A DNA stretch of 64,000 bases from Lunularia cruciata (GCA_948567375.1 OX419759.1:39409493-39473492); one strand, 5' to 3'. Shown: positions 31,123 through 41,038, counted from the stretch's first letter. Program-made: numbers and translations. The notes: generated from the sequence alone by a model not told the origin.

Positions 31123-31937
31123 CCTCTCTAGAAGGCAAGATAATGTTCCGCGTCCAATTCTACATTAGGCAGAAGGAGGCTATGAGAGCTCACTTGGAGA
31201 GAACATTAGGAGAGGAGAGGGCTAAACTTATGTTAGAGAACCAAGATCTATTTGTATACCCTGTAGTTCATTATGATGTCTTTGAGGTGATTTTGTACAT
31301 CTTGTACACATGAGAGGAATTGGAGAGATTGTGTGAGGTGGATTGCAGATTTTGGGGATTAAGGTGATTTTGGGCAAAATCTCAAGTTTGAGATCTGGAC
31401 TTGAGATTTCTACACATGATAGCTTGGGTTATCTTTCAGTTAGCACACTTGAAATTATTGAGAGAGCTTCTATGCGCACTGGGCTAGAATTTTTGAAAGT
31501 TGATAGGGTAAAGTGCTCCCGCAACTGCATGCTCTCTGGAAAATTGTACAGAGTCTGCCATTTCTTCAATTTTTAGTGAATTGTCCTGAAAATTTCCAAG
31601 AAAATTCAGTGCATTGTATCCTACCTGGTGCCACAAAAATTAGAGAGAGATCATTTTTGCGCAGTGCGTTATGAGTTTTTGAAGTGAGGGGGGTGGTTTT
31701 CAGACCAAATCTGAAATATGGGTGCTGAATAGAAAGGTGTCTAGGCCAAATGGCTTGATGAAAAGATCTAAAATTTTGCAGGGAGGGACGCCCTAGAGTT
31801 GTGATCAAGTGTGGAAAATTTCAGAGGACTGTGACATATTCGTTGGGAGATTTGAGTGACATTGTGAGGAAGGGTCAATTCTGCAGAGTGGAGATCTCAT
31901 GCATGAGAAGTTTGAGATCAACAAAAAGCATGTTTGA
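31123..31937 (+). other. Ty3/gypsy 5' leader, upstream part
   Basis: Between the PBS and the zinc-knuckle frame. Only short open frames (for example 31080-31313, starting inside the LTR) are present and none shows a recognisable domain. It may hold packaging signals and the upstream part of a decayed captured sequence. Confidence 0.5.
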
Positions 31938-32434
31938 GTGTTTAGATTCATCTTTGGGAACATGGAAGGTCATCAAGAGTGGAAATTGAGATTATGCAAG
32001 GTTCCCCAAGGGTTTGAGGTGATTGTAGGGGTGGATTTGAGGAAAAGAGAGTTTACAATAGAATTTGAAGAGAGTGTTGAGAGGATCCAAAAACCTACAC
32101 CACTTGGAGGAAAGAGTGAGTCTAAGTGCTTTCTATGTGGAGAGAAGGGACATAAGGCAAGTTCATGTCCATTAACCTTTGAGAGCAAGAGATTGAGGAA
32201 AGGAGAGGCTTACTTGACTTGGGTTTGCATGTTGGACCTTCTTCACCAAGATTGGGAGGGAGAAGATCTAAGACCAAGGAGTTGTGTGAGGTTTGTGGAG
32301 TTGAAGGACTTCCAAAAGGACATGAGTGTAGTGGAGTAAAAGCACTTTTGGAAACTTTGGTGAAGGATCTTGGAGAGAGTCTTAGTACAGCTACAGAAAT
32401 ACTACCACCTTCATCAGCTAGTTCTCAAGATTAG
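31938..32434 (+). pseudogene. Extra zinc-knuckle reading frame in the Ty3/gypsy leader
   Basis: A frame beginning near 31938 encodes WKLRLCKVPQGFEV, then a CCHC knuckle CFLCGEKGHKASSC (CX2CX4HX4C). Near 32217 the sensible reading shifts to another frame, which carries a second Cys/His cluster (CEVCGVEGLPKGHEC) and ends at 32432-32434. In-frame stops lie upstream (near 31936). It is separate from gag, which has its own knuckle. It could be a captured host gene fragment, a second gag-like remnant, or part of a plant LINE ORF1; I cannot decide. The next 235 bp to gag include a purine-rich run and no gene. Confidence 0.5.
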
Positions 32435-32669
32435 TGATGGAGATAATCTTTCAACTTATGGATAAACTATCCATGAGAGTTAGATTAATATGCACTCTAG
32501 GATTTGATGTTGCTATAGAAATCTTGGAGCAACCTGAACCTTTTGTGTTCCCTAGAGTGGATTATTCTCAGACGGTGTTAGTCATGTATATACTCTATTA
32601 GTAATAGAGTGAGAGAAAAGAAAAGAGAAAAAAAAAATTAAGAGAAAAGAAAGATAGTGAGGGGTTAAG

Positions 32670-33614
32670 ATGGGGAAACTTCCGGTTTTCTTTGGCAAGG
32701 ATGGAGAAGATGTGGAGGCCTTTGTGAGAGACTTCAAGAGAGCTTGCATAGGAAACAATGAGAGGAGGAAGAATGAGTGGGCCTCATTATTACCAGATTT
32801 CTTTGAGGATGCAGCACTTACATGGTATGAGTCAGAATACCAAAAGAGAGAGAGGAGAGAGGGGGAAGAGGAGTCTTGGGAGACTTTGACTTCAGCACTC
32901 ATTGAGAACTTTCTTCCTGATGAGAGTTATGAGAGATTGATGAGTGAGGTTACATTTCTCAAGCAAGGAGATGGAGAGAAAGTGAGGGTCTATGTGGAAA
33001 GAGTGGAAAAGTTGGAGTCCAGATTTCGCATAGTGTTGAGGAAGGGTGGGGATGATATGGAGACTACAATGATTGGCATAGGGGCCATGCTCACCAAGAA
33101 TTTTGTGGGAGGATTGAGACCACAAATTAGAAGCAAGGTGAGATATGAGAAACCTTCTTCCAAGGTTGAAGCTATCAAGATCGCAATTCGTATGGAGGAG
33201 AGTTTGGAAGGGGATGAGAGTGATTTGGTGGTGAAGGAGGTTGTGCATCCTCCTCAAGGCTACAAGTATGGTGGAACTTCTGATACTTTGGTGACAAGGG
33301 TTGCACCACAAGTAGTAGTTGCTCCAATTCTTGCACCTCCACCAAAAGATCCACTCCAAACCATCACAGAACAACTTGCGGATCTCAAGATCAATGTGGT
33401 GCAACTATGGGAGAAGAGAGAGGTGGATCAGAATGTAGGGAGAGGACCTAGGAGTTATGGAAACTATCCATATAGAGGAGGCCAACCAGCCAACAATTTC
33501 AATGATAGAAATTGTTTTGGTTGTGGAGGAAGAGGCCATATCCAAAGGAATTGCCCAAATTCCACTTACCATGGAGGAAGGGGTTATGAGGGAGCCAATA
33601 GAGGGAAAGAGTGA
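32670..33614 (+). CDS. gag: Ty3/gypsy Gag
   Basis: 314 residues from ATG 32670. Residues about 1-170 form the capsid-type Retrotrans_gag domain (FFGKDGEDVEAFVRDFKRA, WASLLPDFFEDAALTWYES, LIENFLPDE). A CCHC nucleocapsid knuckle, CFGCGGRGHIQRNC (CX2CX4HX4C), is near residue 283-296, just before the end. It assembles the particle and packages RNA. It ends at TGA 33612-33614; pol is in the same frame beyond it. The TGA could be a decayed CGA or a genuine regulated stop. Confidence 0.9.
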   Translation: MGKLPVFFGKDGEDVEAFVRDFKRACIGNNERRKNEWASLLPDFFEDAALTWYESEYQKRERREGEEESWETLTSALIENFLPDESYERLMSEVTFLKQGDGEKVRVYVERVEKLESRFRIVLRKGGDDMETTMIGIGAMLTKNFVGGLRPQIRSKVRYEKPSSKVEAIKIAIRMEESLEGDESDLVVKEVVHPPQGYKYGGTSDTLVTRVAPQVVVAPILAPPPKDPLQTITEQLADLKINVVQLWEKREVDQNVGRGPRSYGNYPYRGGQPANNFNDRNCFGCGGRGHIQRNCPNSTYHGGRGYEGANRGKE

Positions 33615-33677
33615 GGTAGTGAAACCCAAGTGGCTCCTAATCCCAACAAAGGTAAGGGGATAGCATCCATAGATGTG

Positions 33678-33698
33678 AACAATGAACAATGAACAATG
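33678..33698 (-). mobile_element. Tail-only LINE insertion: three AACAATG units
   Basis: Between GATGTG and GTTGAG lie exactly three AACAATG units, the complement of the CATTGTT tail repeat of the LINEs. The 21 bp keep the gag-pol frame but add a TGA (33690-33692) and an ATG (33696). It looks like a LINE integration that copied nothing but tail. Confidence 0.6.
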
Positions 33699-36600
33699 GT
33701 TGAGAGCAAGTATGAGAAGGGAGAGTGCTCAAACTCCAAGGGTCTTAATTTGGAGCTTTTGGCACAAGAGAAGAAGAGAGCTCGTTTTGCAAAGGATGTT
33801 CACTCTTCTCAAGGATTTACTTCAAGCAAGGATACTCCTATGTCTACTAGGAGCACTCGCACCTCAACACCATCAACAACAAAGACTCCAAGGAAGAAGT
33901 TGGGGATGGAGGACTTCTTGATCTCAAAGCAACAATGGAACTACAATGTGTTGGAGGATGTTGGTAGTCACAAGGCTAACATCACAGTGGGCCAATTAAT
34001 TGCTTTGAACCCTACCTTGAGAAAGGAGCTTAGAGGTGGTTTGAGTTCTACAAGGAGCAAAAAGAAGAAGAAGGCAAAAGTTCCAGTATCAATGGGGGTG
34101 GTGGATGCCAAGCCAGCACCATGGGAGGCTTGTGAATATGCCTCCAAGATTGATGTGAGAGTGAATGGTCACAACATCAAGGATGCATTGGTTGATGGAG
34201 GATCAGCAGTGAATGCCATGTCAGAAAGGTTGATGAAGAAGTTGGGTATGATACCCTCAAGACCTTCAACATTTGTGGTGAGCATGGCAAACAAGCAACA
34301 AGTTCGACCAGTAGGGGTGATGGATAAGGTGGTAGTTTCAGTTATGGGAGTTCAAAATCTCATGACTTTCCAAGTCTTGAAGGATTCAAGCTATGACTTA
34401 CTTCTTGGGAGGCCATGGTTGAGAGCAGCACGCACAACTGATCGATGGCACAAAGGGTACTTGAGGATTGGGCCATCAAACCATAGAGTCACTGTTCCTG
34501 TGACTAACACCACCAACACTTCACATTCAGATACCCCATCTTCTGATTATTGGGAATCAGATTCTAAAGAAGGAGCTTCAGGTGTGGACACAAGCATGGA
34601 AGAGGAGACTTCCACGGAGGAAGATGAATCTGAATCTGATTCAGATGTGTATCCCTTGTGTGCTATGGATTTTGCACCTAAGCTAGAGGTTTTGAAGGAC
34701 CCAGATAAATCACCATTGACACTTGATGAGGTAGAGAGAAGGTTATCTACCCTCAAGTATGGCCCAAATGTTACCAAGGAGGAGAAGGTGAGATTTGAGG
34801 AGATTTTCCGCAAGTTCATCCATGTGTTTGCTTTTAGTTACAAGGATTTGAAGGAAGTCACCTTGGAGGAGCACAAGATAGAGGTGGAGTCACATGCAAG
34901 ACCAATCCGCCAAAAGCAACGTCGCATTAGCCCACCAATATCTTTGGTTGTGAAGGAGGAGATTGATAAGCTCAAGGAGGCTGGATTTATCTTTGAGGTG
35001 GAGAATTCAGAATGGGTGTCTCCAATTGTCATTGTGAAGAAAAAGAATGGCAAGCTTCGGGTATGTGTGGATTACAAGAAGCTTAATGCTGTTACCAAGA
35101 AGGACTACTACCCATTGCCATTCATTGATGAGATCTTGGAGGAGGTTGCAGGTCATGAGAGGTACAGTTTTGGAGATGGTTATAGTGGATATAACCAAAT
35201 AAAGATTGCACCAGAGCATCAACAACTCACCACATTCACCACACCTTGGGGAACTTACGCTTTCAAGGTCATGCCTTTTGGGCTTTGCAATGCTCCAGCC
35301 ACATTCCAACGGTTCATGAACAAGGTATTTGAACCTTTCATTGGGAAATTTGTGAGAGATTTCATTGATGACTTTTGTGTCTATGGGAGCAAGGAGGAGC
35401 ACTTTGAGCACCTAATCAAAGTCTTGCAACGCTTGGATGAGGCAAATGCATCACTCAACCCAGAGAAGTGCATTTTTGGATGTGAAGAAGGTCTACTTTT
35501 GGGGCACATCATCTCCAAGGATGGAATAGCAGTTGATCCTGAGAAGGTGAGGAAAATCTCAGACCTTCCATTCCCTTCAAGCTTGACAAAGTTACGCCAA
35601 TTCTTGGGAATGGTTGGGTACTATAGGAGGTTCATCTTCTCATTTTCCAACAAGGCTTATGCATTGACCATCTACATGAAGAAGGGTGTAGATTACATGG
35701 TGATTTTGGAAGACAAGGAGGCTCTCAAAGCTTTTGAGGAGCTCAAGCAATCCCTTGTTGTAGCTCCAATTCTTGCTAAACCTGATTGGAGTAAGCCTTT
35801 CATCCTCTACACTGATGCTTCTAATGTAGCTATAGGATGCACTCTTAGTCAATTAGACCAAGATGGGCATGATCATCCAATAGCTTATGCTAGTAGGCAG
35901 ATGGTTTCAGCAGAGAAGAACTACTCTGTCACAGAGAGAGAAGGGTTGGCAGTGATCTTTGGTCTCAAGAAGTTTAGACACTACTTGATTGGAGGGAAAG
36001 CCACAATTGTCACGGATCACAAGGCTTTGAAGTACATCTTCAACAAGCCTAATGTTGAAGGGAGACTAGCAAGGTGGATGATACTCTTGTCTGAGTATGA
36101 CTACACAATTGAGGATAGGCCAGGAAAGAAACATGCAAATGCTGATTTGTTATCTAGAGCCTATGATCATGATGGAGATGAGCCAGTAGATGATTCCTTC
36201 CCGGATGAGGAGCTCATGACAATCTCAGTCACTCAAGAGATTCCAATGGAGTACAAGGAGATTGTGGATTTTGTGACAAGAGGTAACTATCCAGAAGGGA
36301 TGCATGCTAGGGAGAGGAAGGCCCTTGCAGCAAGATCTAGACCTTACACAATGGTGGAGGATATTCTTTTTCACCAAGGAGCAGATGGTCTACTTCGAAG
36401 AGAAGTGGGTAAGGAAGAGTCTATCCTACTCATAAAGGAGTTTCATGAAGGTTTAGTATGTGGAGGACACTTTGCAGGAAAGGTGACTGCTTTCAAGATT
36501 CTAGATGCAGGTTACCATTGGAGAGGGATTTTCAAGGATTGTCTTGATTATTGCAAAACTTGTCATGTTTGTCAAGCTTTTGCTAGAAAGTCTACATCCA

Positions 36601-37517
36601 CTCCACCACTTAGATCAATTCCATTGCTAGGACCTTTTGAGAAGTGGGGAATTGATTTTGTAGGACCTCTCAATAGAACCCCAAGGAACAATCGGTACAT
36701 TGTGGTAGTTACTGATTACCTTACCAAGTGGGTTGAGGCTAGACCATTGAGGGACAAGAATGAAGATGAAGTGGGTAGATTTCTTTATGAACGCATTATC
36801 ACTAGGTTTGGATGCCCTTTGGAGTTGGTTTCTGATAGAGGAGAAGAGTTTACAGGAAGCATTACTACAGCCATGCTACGACATTTCTCTATCACACATA
36901 GAGTAACTACATCCTATAAGCCAAATTCCAATGGCTTGGCAGAGAGAACCAATCAGACCTTGTGCATGATGTTGGCCAAAGATGCAGAAATGGAGGGGGC
37001 TAAACATCATTGGGACAAGAGGATTCATGCAGTTTTGTGGGAGTATAGGACAACCATGAAGACTTCCACTGGATATTCTCCATTCCAATTGGTGTATGGT
37101 ATTGAGTCTACCTTACCTATTCACTTTGATCTTCCTACCTTCCAAAGCATCCATAGGAGATTGAAGAAAGCACAAGGAAGTGATGCAGGGAAGTCAAGGA
37201 AGGATCAACTCATGGAGTTGGAAGAGGCAAGAGCAGTTGCTATGGTTCGAGTGGAGCAAGCCCAAAGGAAACAAAAGGAGAGCTATGACAAGAGGCAAGG
37301 CAAGAAGAAGGTGGAGCCTTTCAAAGAAGGTGATTGGGTAATGTTGTTTGATTCCATTCGATTCAAGAGAGTGCAAAAGAAGTTTTTGCCTAAGTACTTT
37401 GGACCTTTCATAGTAGAGAAGGTGTGGGACAATTACACCTATGATCTCAAGGAGTTGGGAGGAAGACACTTTGATAGGATTAACCATGATAAGTTGAAGA
37501 TGTACCATAGAAGGTAG
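33696..37517 (+). CDS. pol: Ty3/gypsy Pol: protease, RT, RNase H, integrase
   Basis: 1273 codons open from 33696, where the ATG derives from the inserted tail repeat; the frame is continuous with gag apart from two TGAs. Protease: LVDGGSAVNAM, D167. RT: VDYKKLNAVT, GDGYSGYNQI, FGLCNAPATFQ, with FIDD (556-559) in place of YxDD. RNase H: D707 (YTDAS), E748, D774 (TDHKAL). Integrase zinc finger: H917, H925, C956, C959; catalytic D987 (GIDFVG), D1047 (VSDRGEEF), E1083 (LAERTNQT), spacing D-59-D-35-E. The C-terminal tail contains GPFIVEKVWDNYTYDL and no chromodomain. It carries out particle maturation, cDNA synthesis and integration. All catalytic positions are kept. Confidence 0.92.
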   Translation: MVESKYEKGECSNSKGLNLELLAQEKKRARFAKDVHSSQGFTSSKDTPMSTRSTRTSTPSTTKTPRKKLGMEDFLISKQQWNYNVLEDVGSHKANITVGQLIALNPTLRKELRGGLSSTRSKKKKKAKVPVSMGVVDAKPAPWEACEYASKIDVRVNGHNIKDALVDGGSAVNAMSERLMKKLGMIPSRPSTFVVSMANKQQVRPVGVMDKVVVSVMGVQNLMTFQVLKDSSYDLLLGRPWLRAARTTDRWHKGYLRIGPSNHRVTVPVTNTTNTSHSDTPSSDYWESDSKEGASGVDTSMEEETSTEEDESESDSDVYPLCAMDFAPKLEVLKDPDKSPLTLDEVERRLSTLKYGPNVTKEEKVRFEEIFRKFIHVFAFSYKDLKEVTLEEHKIEVESHARPIRQKQRRISPPISLVVKEEIDKLKEAGFIFEVENSEWVSPIVIVKKKNGKLRVCVDYKKLNAVTKKDYYPLPFIDEILEEVAGHERYSFGDGYSGYNQIKIAPEHQQLTTFTTPWGTYAFKVMPFGLCNAPATFQRFMNKVFEPFIGKFVRDFIDDFCVYGSKEEHFEHLIKVLQRLDEANASLNPEKCIFGCEEGLLLGHIISKDGIAVDPEKVRKISDLPFPSSLTKLRQFLGMVGYYRRFIFSFSNKAYALTIYMKKGVDYMVILEDKEALKAFEELKQSLVVAPILAKPDWSKPFILYTDASNVAIGCTLSQLDQDGHDHPIAYASRQMVSAEKNYSVTEREGLAVIFGLKKFRHYLIGGKATIVTDHKALKYIFNKPNVEGRLARWMILLSEYDYTIEDRPGKKHANADLLSRAYDHDGDEPVDDSFPDEELMTISVTQEIPMEYKEIVDFVTRGNYPEGMHARERKALAARSRPYTMVEDILFHQGADGLLRREVGKEESILLIKEFHEGLVCGGHFAGKVTAFKILDAGYHWRGIFKDCLDYCKTCHVCQAFARKSTSTPPLRSIPLLGPFEKWGIDFVGPLNRTPRNNRYIVVVTDYLTKWVEARPLRDKNEDEVGRFLYERIITRFGCPLELVSDRGEEFTGSITTAMLRHFSITHRVTTSYKPNSNGLAERTNQTLCMMLAKDAEMEGAKHHWDKRIHAVLWEYRTTMKTSTGYSPFQLVYGIESTLPIHFDLPTFQSIHRRLKKAQGSDAGKSRKDQLMELEEARAVAMVRVEQAQRKQKESYDKRQGKKKVEPFKEGDWVMLFDSIRFKRVQKKFLPKYFGPFIVEKVWDNYTYDLKELGGRHFDRINHDKLKMYHRR

Positions 37518-37551
37518 AGAGACCTTCACTTTGAGGACAAAGTGGAAACTT

Positions 37552-37565
37552 AGTCCGGGGGTAAA
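37552..37565 (+). other. Polypurine tract
   Basis: TCCGGGGGTAAA directly precedes the 3' LTR and is the likely plus-strand primer. Confidence 0.65.
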
Positions 37566-38244
37566 TGTAACACCCATTTGTGCATGTGTGTGGTATTGTG
37601 ATATTTAGCTTGGTATTACAAGTACTTAAGAGATATTATTTATATAGAGATAAAGGATGGTTCTATATTAGTCATGGTTAGCTAAAGTTAGTCATAGCTA
37701 AGATAGATGGGACCTTACTTTAGAGGAAGTAGAAAAGATGAGCACCACTATTTTGGATTTTAGTGTGTTGACTTGGTATTATTCCTAGGTGTTTGGCTTT
37801 GGGGAAAGAGTTGAGAACTCTTGGGCCCGCAAGCCTTTTTGTTTTGGATTCTTCTTTAGTCCAAGGATAGCCCATGTGAAGGAATCCTTGCTTTAGTGGT
37901 TGGGTCAAGATAAGGGGAATATGCCCATGTGAATGGATATTCCTTTCTACTTTTTGACTTTACTTGACTTTTAGTCTAGTAACTTGAGTTACTACGGTAA
38001 TTAGTAACTTTGGTACGTAACTATTTCACAAGTATATAAACAAGGAGTGAGGAGGTACTCATCATCCTTTCATTTGCAACTATCTCTCTCTCATTGAGTT
38101 CTCTAGTGAGCAATGTCTTGAGTCTTGGAGTGTTAGCCTTGGAGGAGTATGATGGAGTTGGGGTTCCTTGCCTTCTTAGTCCATGGTGCGCTACCATAAT
38201 AGCCATCAGAGGTTCATCCTGAGTGAGAGACAGGCCGGCTCACA
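37566..38244 (+). repeat. 3' LTR
   Basis: 679 bp, same ends and TATA box (38033-38040) as the 5' LTR. GGCC follows at 38245-38248, matching GGCC at 30419-30422. Confidence 0.95.
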
Positions 38245-38759
38245 GGCCTTTGTGTCTTCCTTCTCACTCTCAAGCAAACCTAAAATTCTCAAGTTCTTCA
38301 TTCTGACCAATTGGTTCTCCTTCTCAACCTCATGCTCTTGCAAGCAAGAGATTTGAGCCACCTTAGTAGCTTCAGCAGAAGACTTCATCTTCATTTCTAA
38401 TGTGTCCACAATCTGTTGGAGCCCTCCGCCTTGTGTAGCAATGTCATTGGCTTGTGCTCCCAAGGAAGCAACTTTCTTGGTAGCATCAACCATCCTCTTG
38501 GTTGAGGTAAACAGAGAGATAGAACTATTCTTGAGGTCTTGAATCTCTTGGTTGACTAGGTTCAAAGACTCTTTGACACTATTGATCTCAACCTTTACAA
38601 ATTCCATATCCGTCATGAGTGTACTCATGCACTAAGACATAGGTGCCATGAAGCTTCTAAGGTCCTTGTGGAAATCATTTGCTTTCCTATACATTTCAGC
38701 TAATTGTTGTTGCTTCATGGCTATATCAGCAATGTCTTTCACCATCTTGGCTCCTCCAT
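38245..38759 (-). pseudogene. LINE A ORF1, N-terminal part, minus strand
   Basis: Start codon complement at 38757-38759. It encodes the A coiled-coil region (MTDMEFVKVEINSVKESLN) down to NLRILGLLESEKED, where the gypsy element is inserted. A stop lies near 38632 (CQS region). The continuation is at 30411-30422 and 24710-24852. Confidence 0.85.
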
Positions 38760-40216
38760 TGTGACAATCACTTATCACTCACAGTCAATCTGGAGGTTTT
38801 ACTTCCAACACCAAAACTTTAGGATTTTCAAGTAGGCATCAATACTGTTTTACAATTGTCAGCACTTCTAGGCTGTTGTTGAAGTAAGGACCTTGAGAAG
38901 CTGATTCTAATGAGATAAGAATCACCTCATTTGAATATGTGAGTGCAAAGATACTATCTTTCAAATCTCTAGTGCATAGAGATACCAAAGGCTACAAAAT
39001 TTGAGGTACCTAGAGCTTCTAATCTGTCATCTAACCTTTGGCAATCAATTTTCAGTCTTAAGGTCTGAGGGAGCTGATTCTAAAGACACAAAGATCACTT
39101 CATTTGGATCATTGAGTACAAAGATACAATAGCTTGAATTTGCACTTCACAATGTTATGATGTCCAAAGAGTCACAGATTTCAAACTGTCACGACTTCCT
39201 TATCTGACGTTCAATTTCTACAAATCAGGGCTCAATAGAAACCTTGCACAATGTTTGTTCTCTTGACACAAAAACCACTTGATTTGGACGTATAAATACA
39301 GAGCAATCCTATTTCACATGTGCAGATTTTGACACCAAGTACTTGCAAGTGTTACAGTGAAACAAATGATCATATCATTTGCATTGGATATCCAAATTTT
39401 TCAAATATGGACTCAATAGAAAGCTTATGACCATGTGGTTCTTATGACATAAGAATCATCTGGATTGGATTTGTGAGTGAGGAGAACTGACACTGCAAAG
39501 TTGGTACTCCAAACACCAAGATGCACGAGATGTGACAGAATGAGAATAACCACCACTGCTTGCTCATACCTCCATGTGCTTTGAACTTGGCCTTGAAAGA
39601 GAGCTTGTAACTCACAAATTTTGACGACACAATTTTCACTGGATTTTCACTTGTGACCATAGAGCAATAGCCTTCTCAATTCTTGCACACTCACAAGGAC
39701 TACTCAAAACTTCCTCAGAATTGAAAACTCCAGATCTCCCTGCGTATTCCTTTAAACTAGACAAGCTTTACTTTGAAAGAGAGCCCTCAGCATAGTGCTT
39801 CTAATGAGACTCCAATCACTCCTTTTGCCTAAGTATTGGCAGAGATACAGTCATTTGAATTCATAGTTCAAACCCTAAAATCTGCCAAAGATGTCTAATC
39901 GTTGTAACTTTTTGCACAAATGTGAGCTTTCAGCATGCTTGATATCAATCAAAAGAGCTCTTCAAGGCGCATCTACTGCCACAAAAGTCACTCCATTTGG
40001 ACTCCTTGTGATGAAGAAACGAACTCATAAATATTGAGTGTGTCAAAAACTTCAATCACTCATAACTTTCATCACAAAGCTCAAAATGGTGCAATCTTGG
40101 TGTCCATGGAAAGCTCTTGGCAAGGCGCTTCAAACAAGACCATAATCTCAAGTGCTGAGATATGGCTATCTGAATTTGTAGGAAAATCTCATCTCTCAAA
40201 GTTTTGAAAATCTCCC
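38760..40216 (-). repeat. LINE A 5' UTR, minus strand
   Basis: Near-complete A 5' UTR, reading on the minus strand from 40216 toward ORF1. It contains the ~179-bp modules seen at 7553-9050. Its upstream limit, near GATTTTCAAAACTTTG, defines the A 5' end better than most copies. Confidence 0.8.
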
Positions 40217-40479
40217 TAACCTATAGTCATGAGAAAGATCTGTACTATGTGAATCTCCTTAGCCTATGTGAAAGATCTGTACTCTTTCCTTGATACTCCC
40301 AGAATGGCACCTTGCCTTGGATCTGCTCTCACTATATCAGAAGCTGATGTCAAGTACCAACTGAAGAAGTTGGCCACTAGTAAGGCTGAAGACCTTGAAG
40401 GATTATGTGTTGAACTTCTGAAGTGGGCCGGTAGCCATCTGATTTCAGTACTTACTTCTCATTTGAATGCGCAAGTGCC

Positions 40480-40511
<32 letters not shown>

Positions 40512-41038
40512 TCGGATGTTCCCAAAGGGACATCCGAATGAGGCAATCAAGTGTGGCTTTCCAGATAGATGGTGCTTCAAGAAGGTAGTTCCTATTCACA
40601 AGTCTGGCCAGAGAGATGTTATCACCAATTACCATACCATACTAGTTGGTAGTATCTTTACCAAGTTGTATGGTCAAATTTTGGAGTCTAGGTTGAGTAC
40701 TTAGGCTGAAGAATATAATGTTTGAGCTAAGTGCCAAGCTGGTTTTAGATCGGGCTTTAGCACCTTGGATCACCTATTTGTACTCCATGTTTTGTGGTGG
40801 AAATCTAAGGGTGTTGGGAGAGCTCTCTATGTTGCATTTATTGATTTTAGGAAGGCCTTTGATAAGGTGCTTAGAAAATCTCTAAGTGAGAGACTCACTC
40901 AAGTTAGTGTTTTAGCTGATCTGATTGGTGCTATCTCTAGACTCTATGAGAAAGTGGTTGTGAAACTTTCATCTTTGAGCTCTCAAGATGTCCTTAGCAC
41001 AATGGGTGTGATTCAAGGCTGCTCTTTATCTCAAACTT
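40217..41038 (+). pseudogene. LINE ORF2 RT region with a U6 insertion
   Basis: From about 40262, ORF2 linker and RT (ALTISEADVKYQLKKLA, FKKVVPIHKSGQRDV, AFIDFRKAFDKV, GVIQGCSLS), with stops near 40702 and 40725. It is split at 40470-40535 by a U6 snRNA piece and truncated at 41038 by a minus-strand LINE tail. 40217-40261 holds a partial repeat of its first bases. Confidence 0.85.
40470..40535 (-). ncRNA. U6 snRNA 5' fragment, inserted pseudogene
   Basis: On the minus strand this reads as U6: a 5' stem-loop (GTCCCTTTGGGAACATCC, versus GTCCCTTCGGGGACATCC in plants), then ATAAAATTGGAACGATAC, AGAGAAGATTAGCATGG and a variant CACTTGCGC. It stops before the rest of the ~100-nt RNA. GAATG occurs on both sides (40465-40469 and 40536-40540) as a 5-bp duplication. 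A 3'-truncated copy without promoter cannot be a working gene. Confidence 0.9.

Larger units (their letters stand above)
30423..38244 (+). mobile_element. Ty3/gypsy LTR retrotransposon, complete
   Basis: 7.8 kb with 679-bp LTRs starting TGTAACACCC and ending GGCTCACA. Order: PBS, 1.5-kb leader containing a zinc-knuckle reading frame, gag, pol (PR-RT-RH-INT), PPT. PR-RT-RH-INT order makes it Ty3/gypsy. No chromodomain follows INT, and the PR DGGS and tRNA-Asp-like PBS point to the non-chromoviral (Tat/Athila-like) side, tentatively. GGCC flanks both ends as a 4-bp target duplication. It is inserted in ORF1 of a minus-strand LINE A, 12 bp from a LINE B insertion. Confidence 0.95.

Noticed and set aside
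32892-35411. Antisense open frames of 90-170 codons opposite gag and pol
   Set aside because: They lie opposite strongly recognisable Gag, RT and integrase coding and have no motifs of their own.
37380-37517. Chromodomain at the end of the gypsy integrase
   Set aside because: The C-terminus ends shortly after the GPFIVEKV segment; no chromodomain-like stretch is present.
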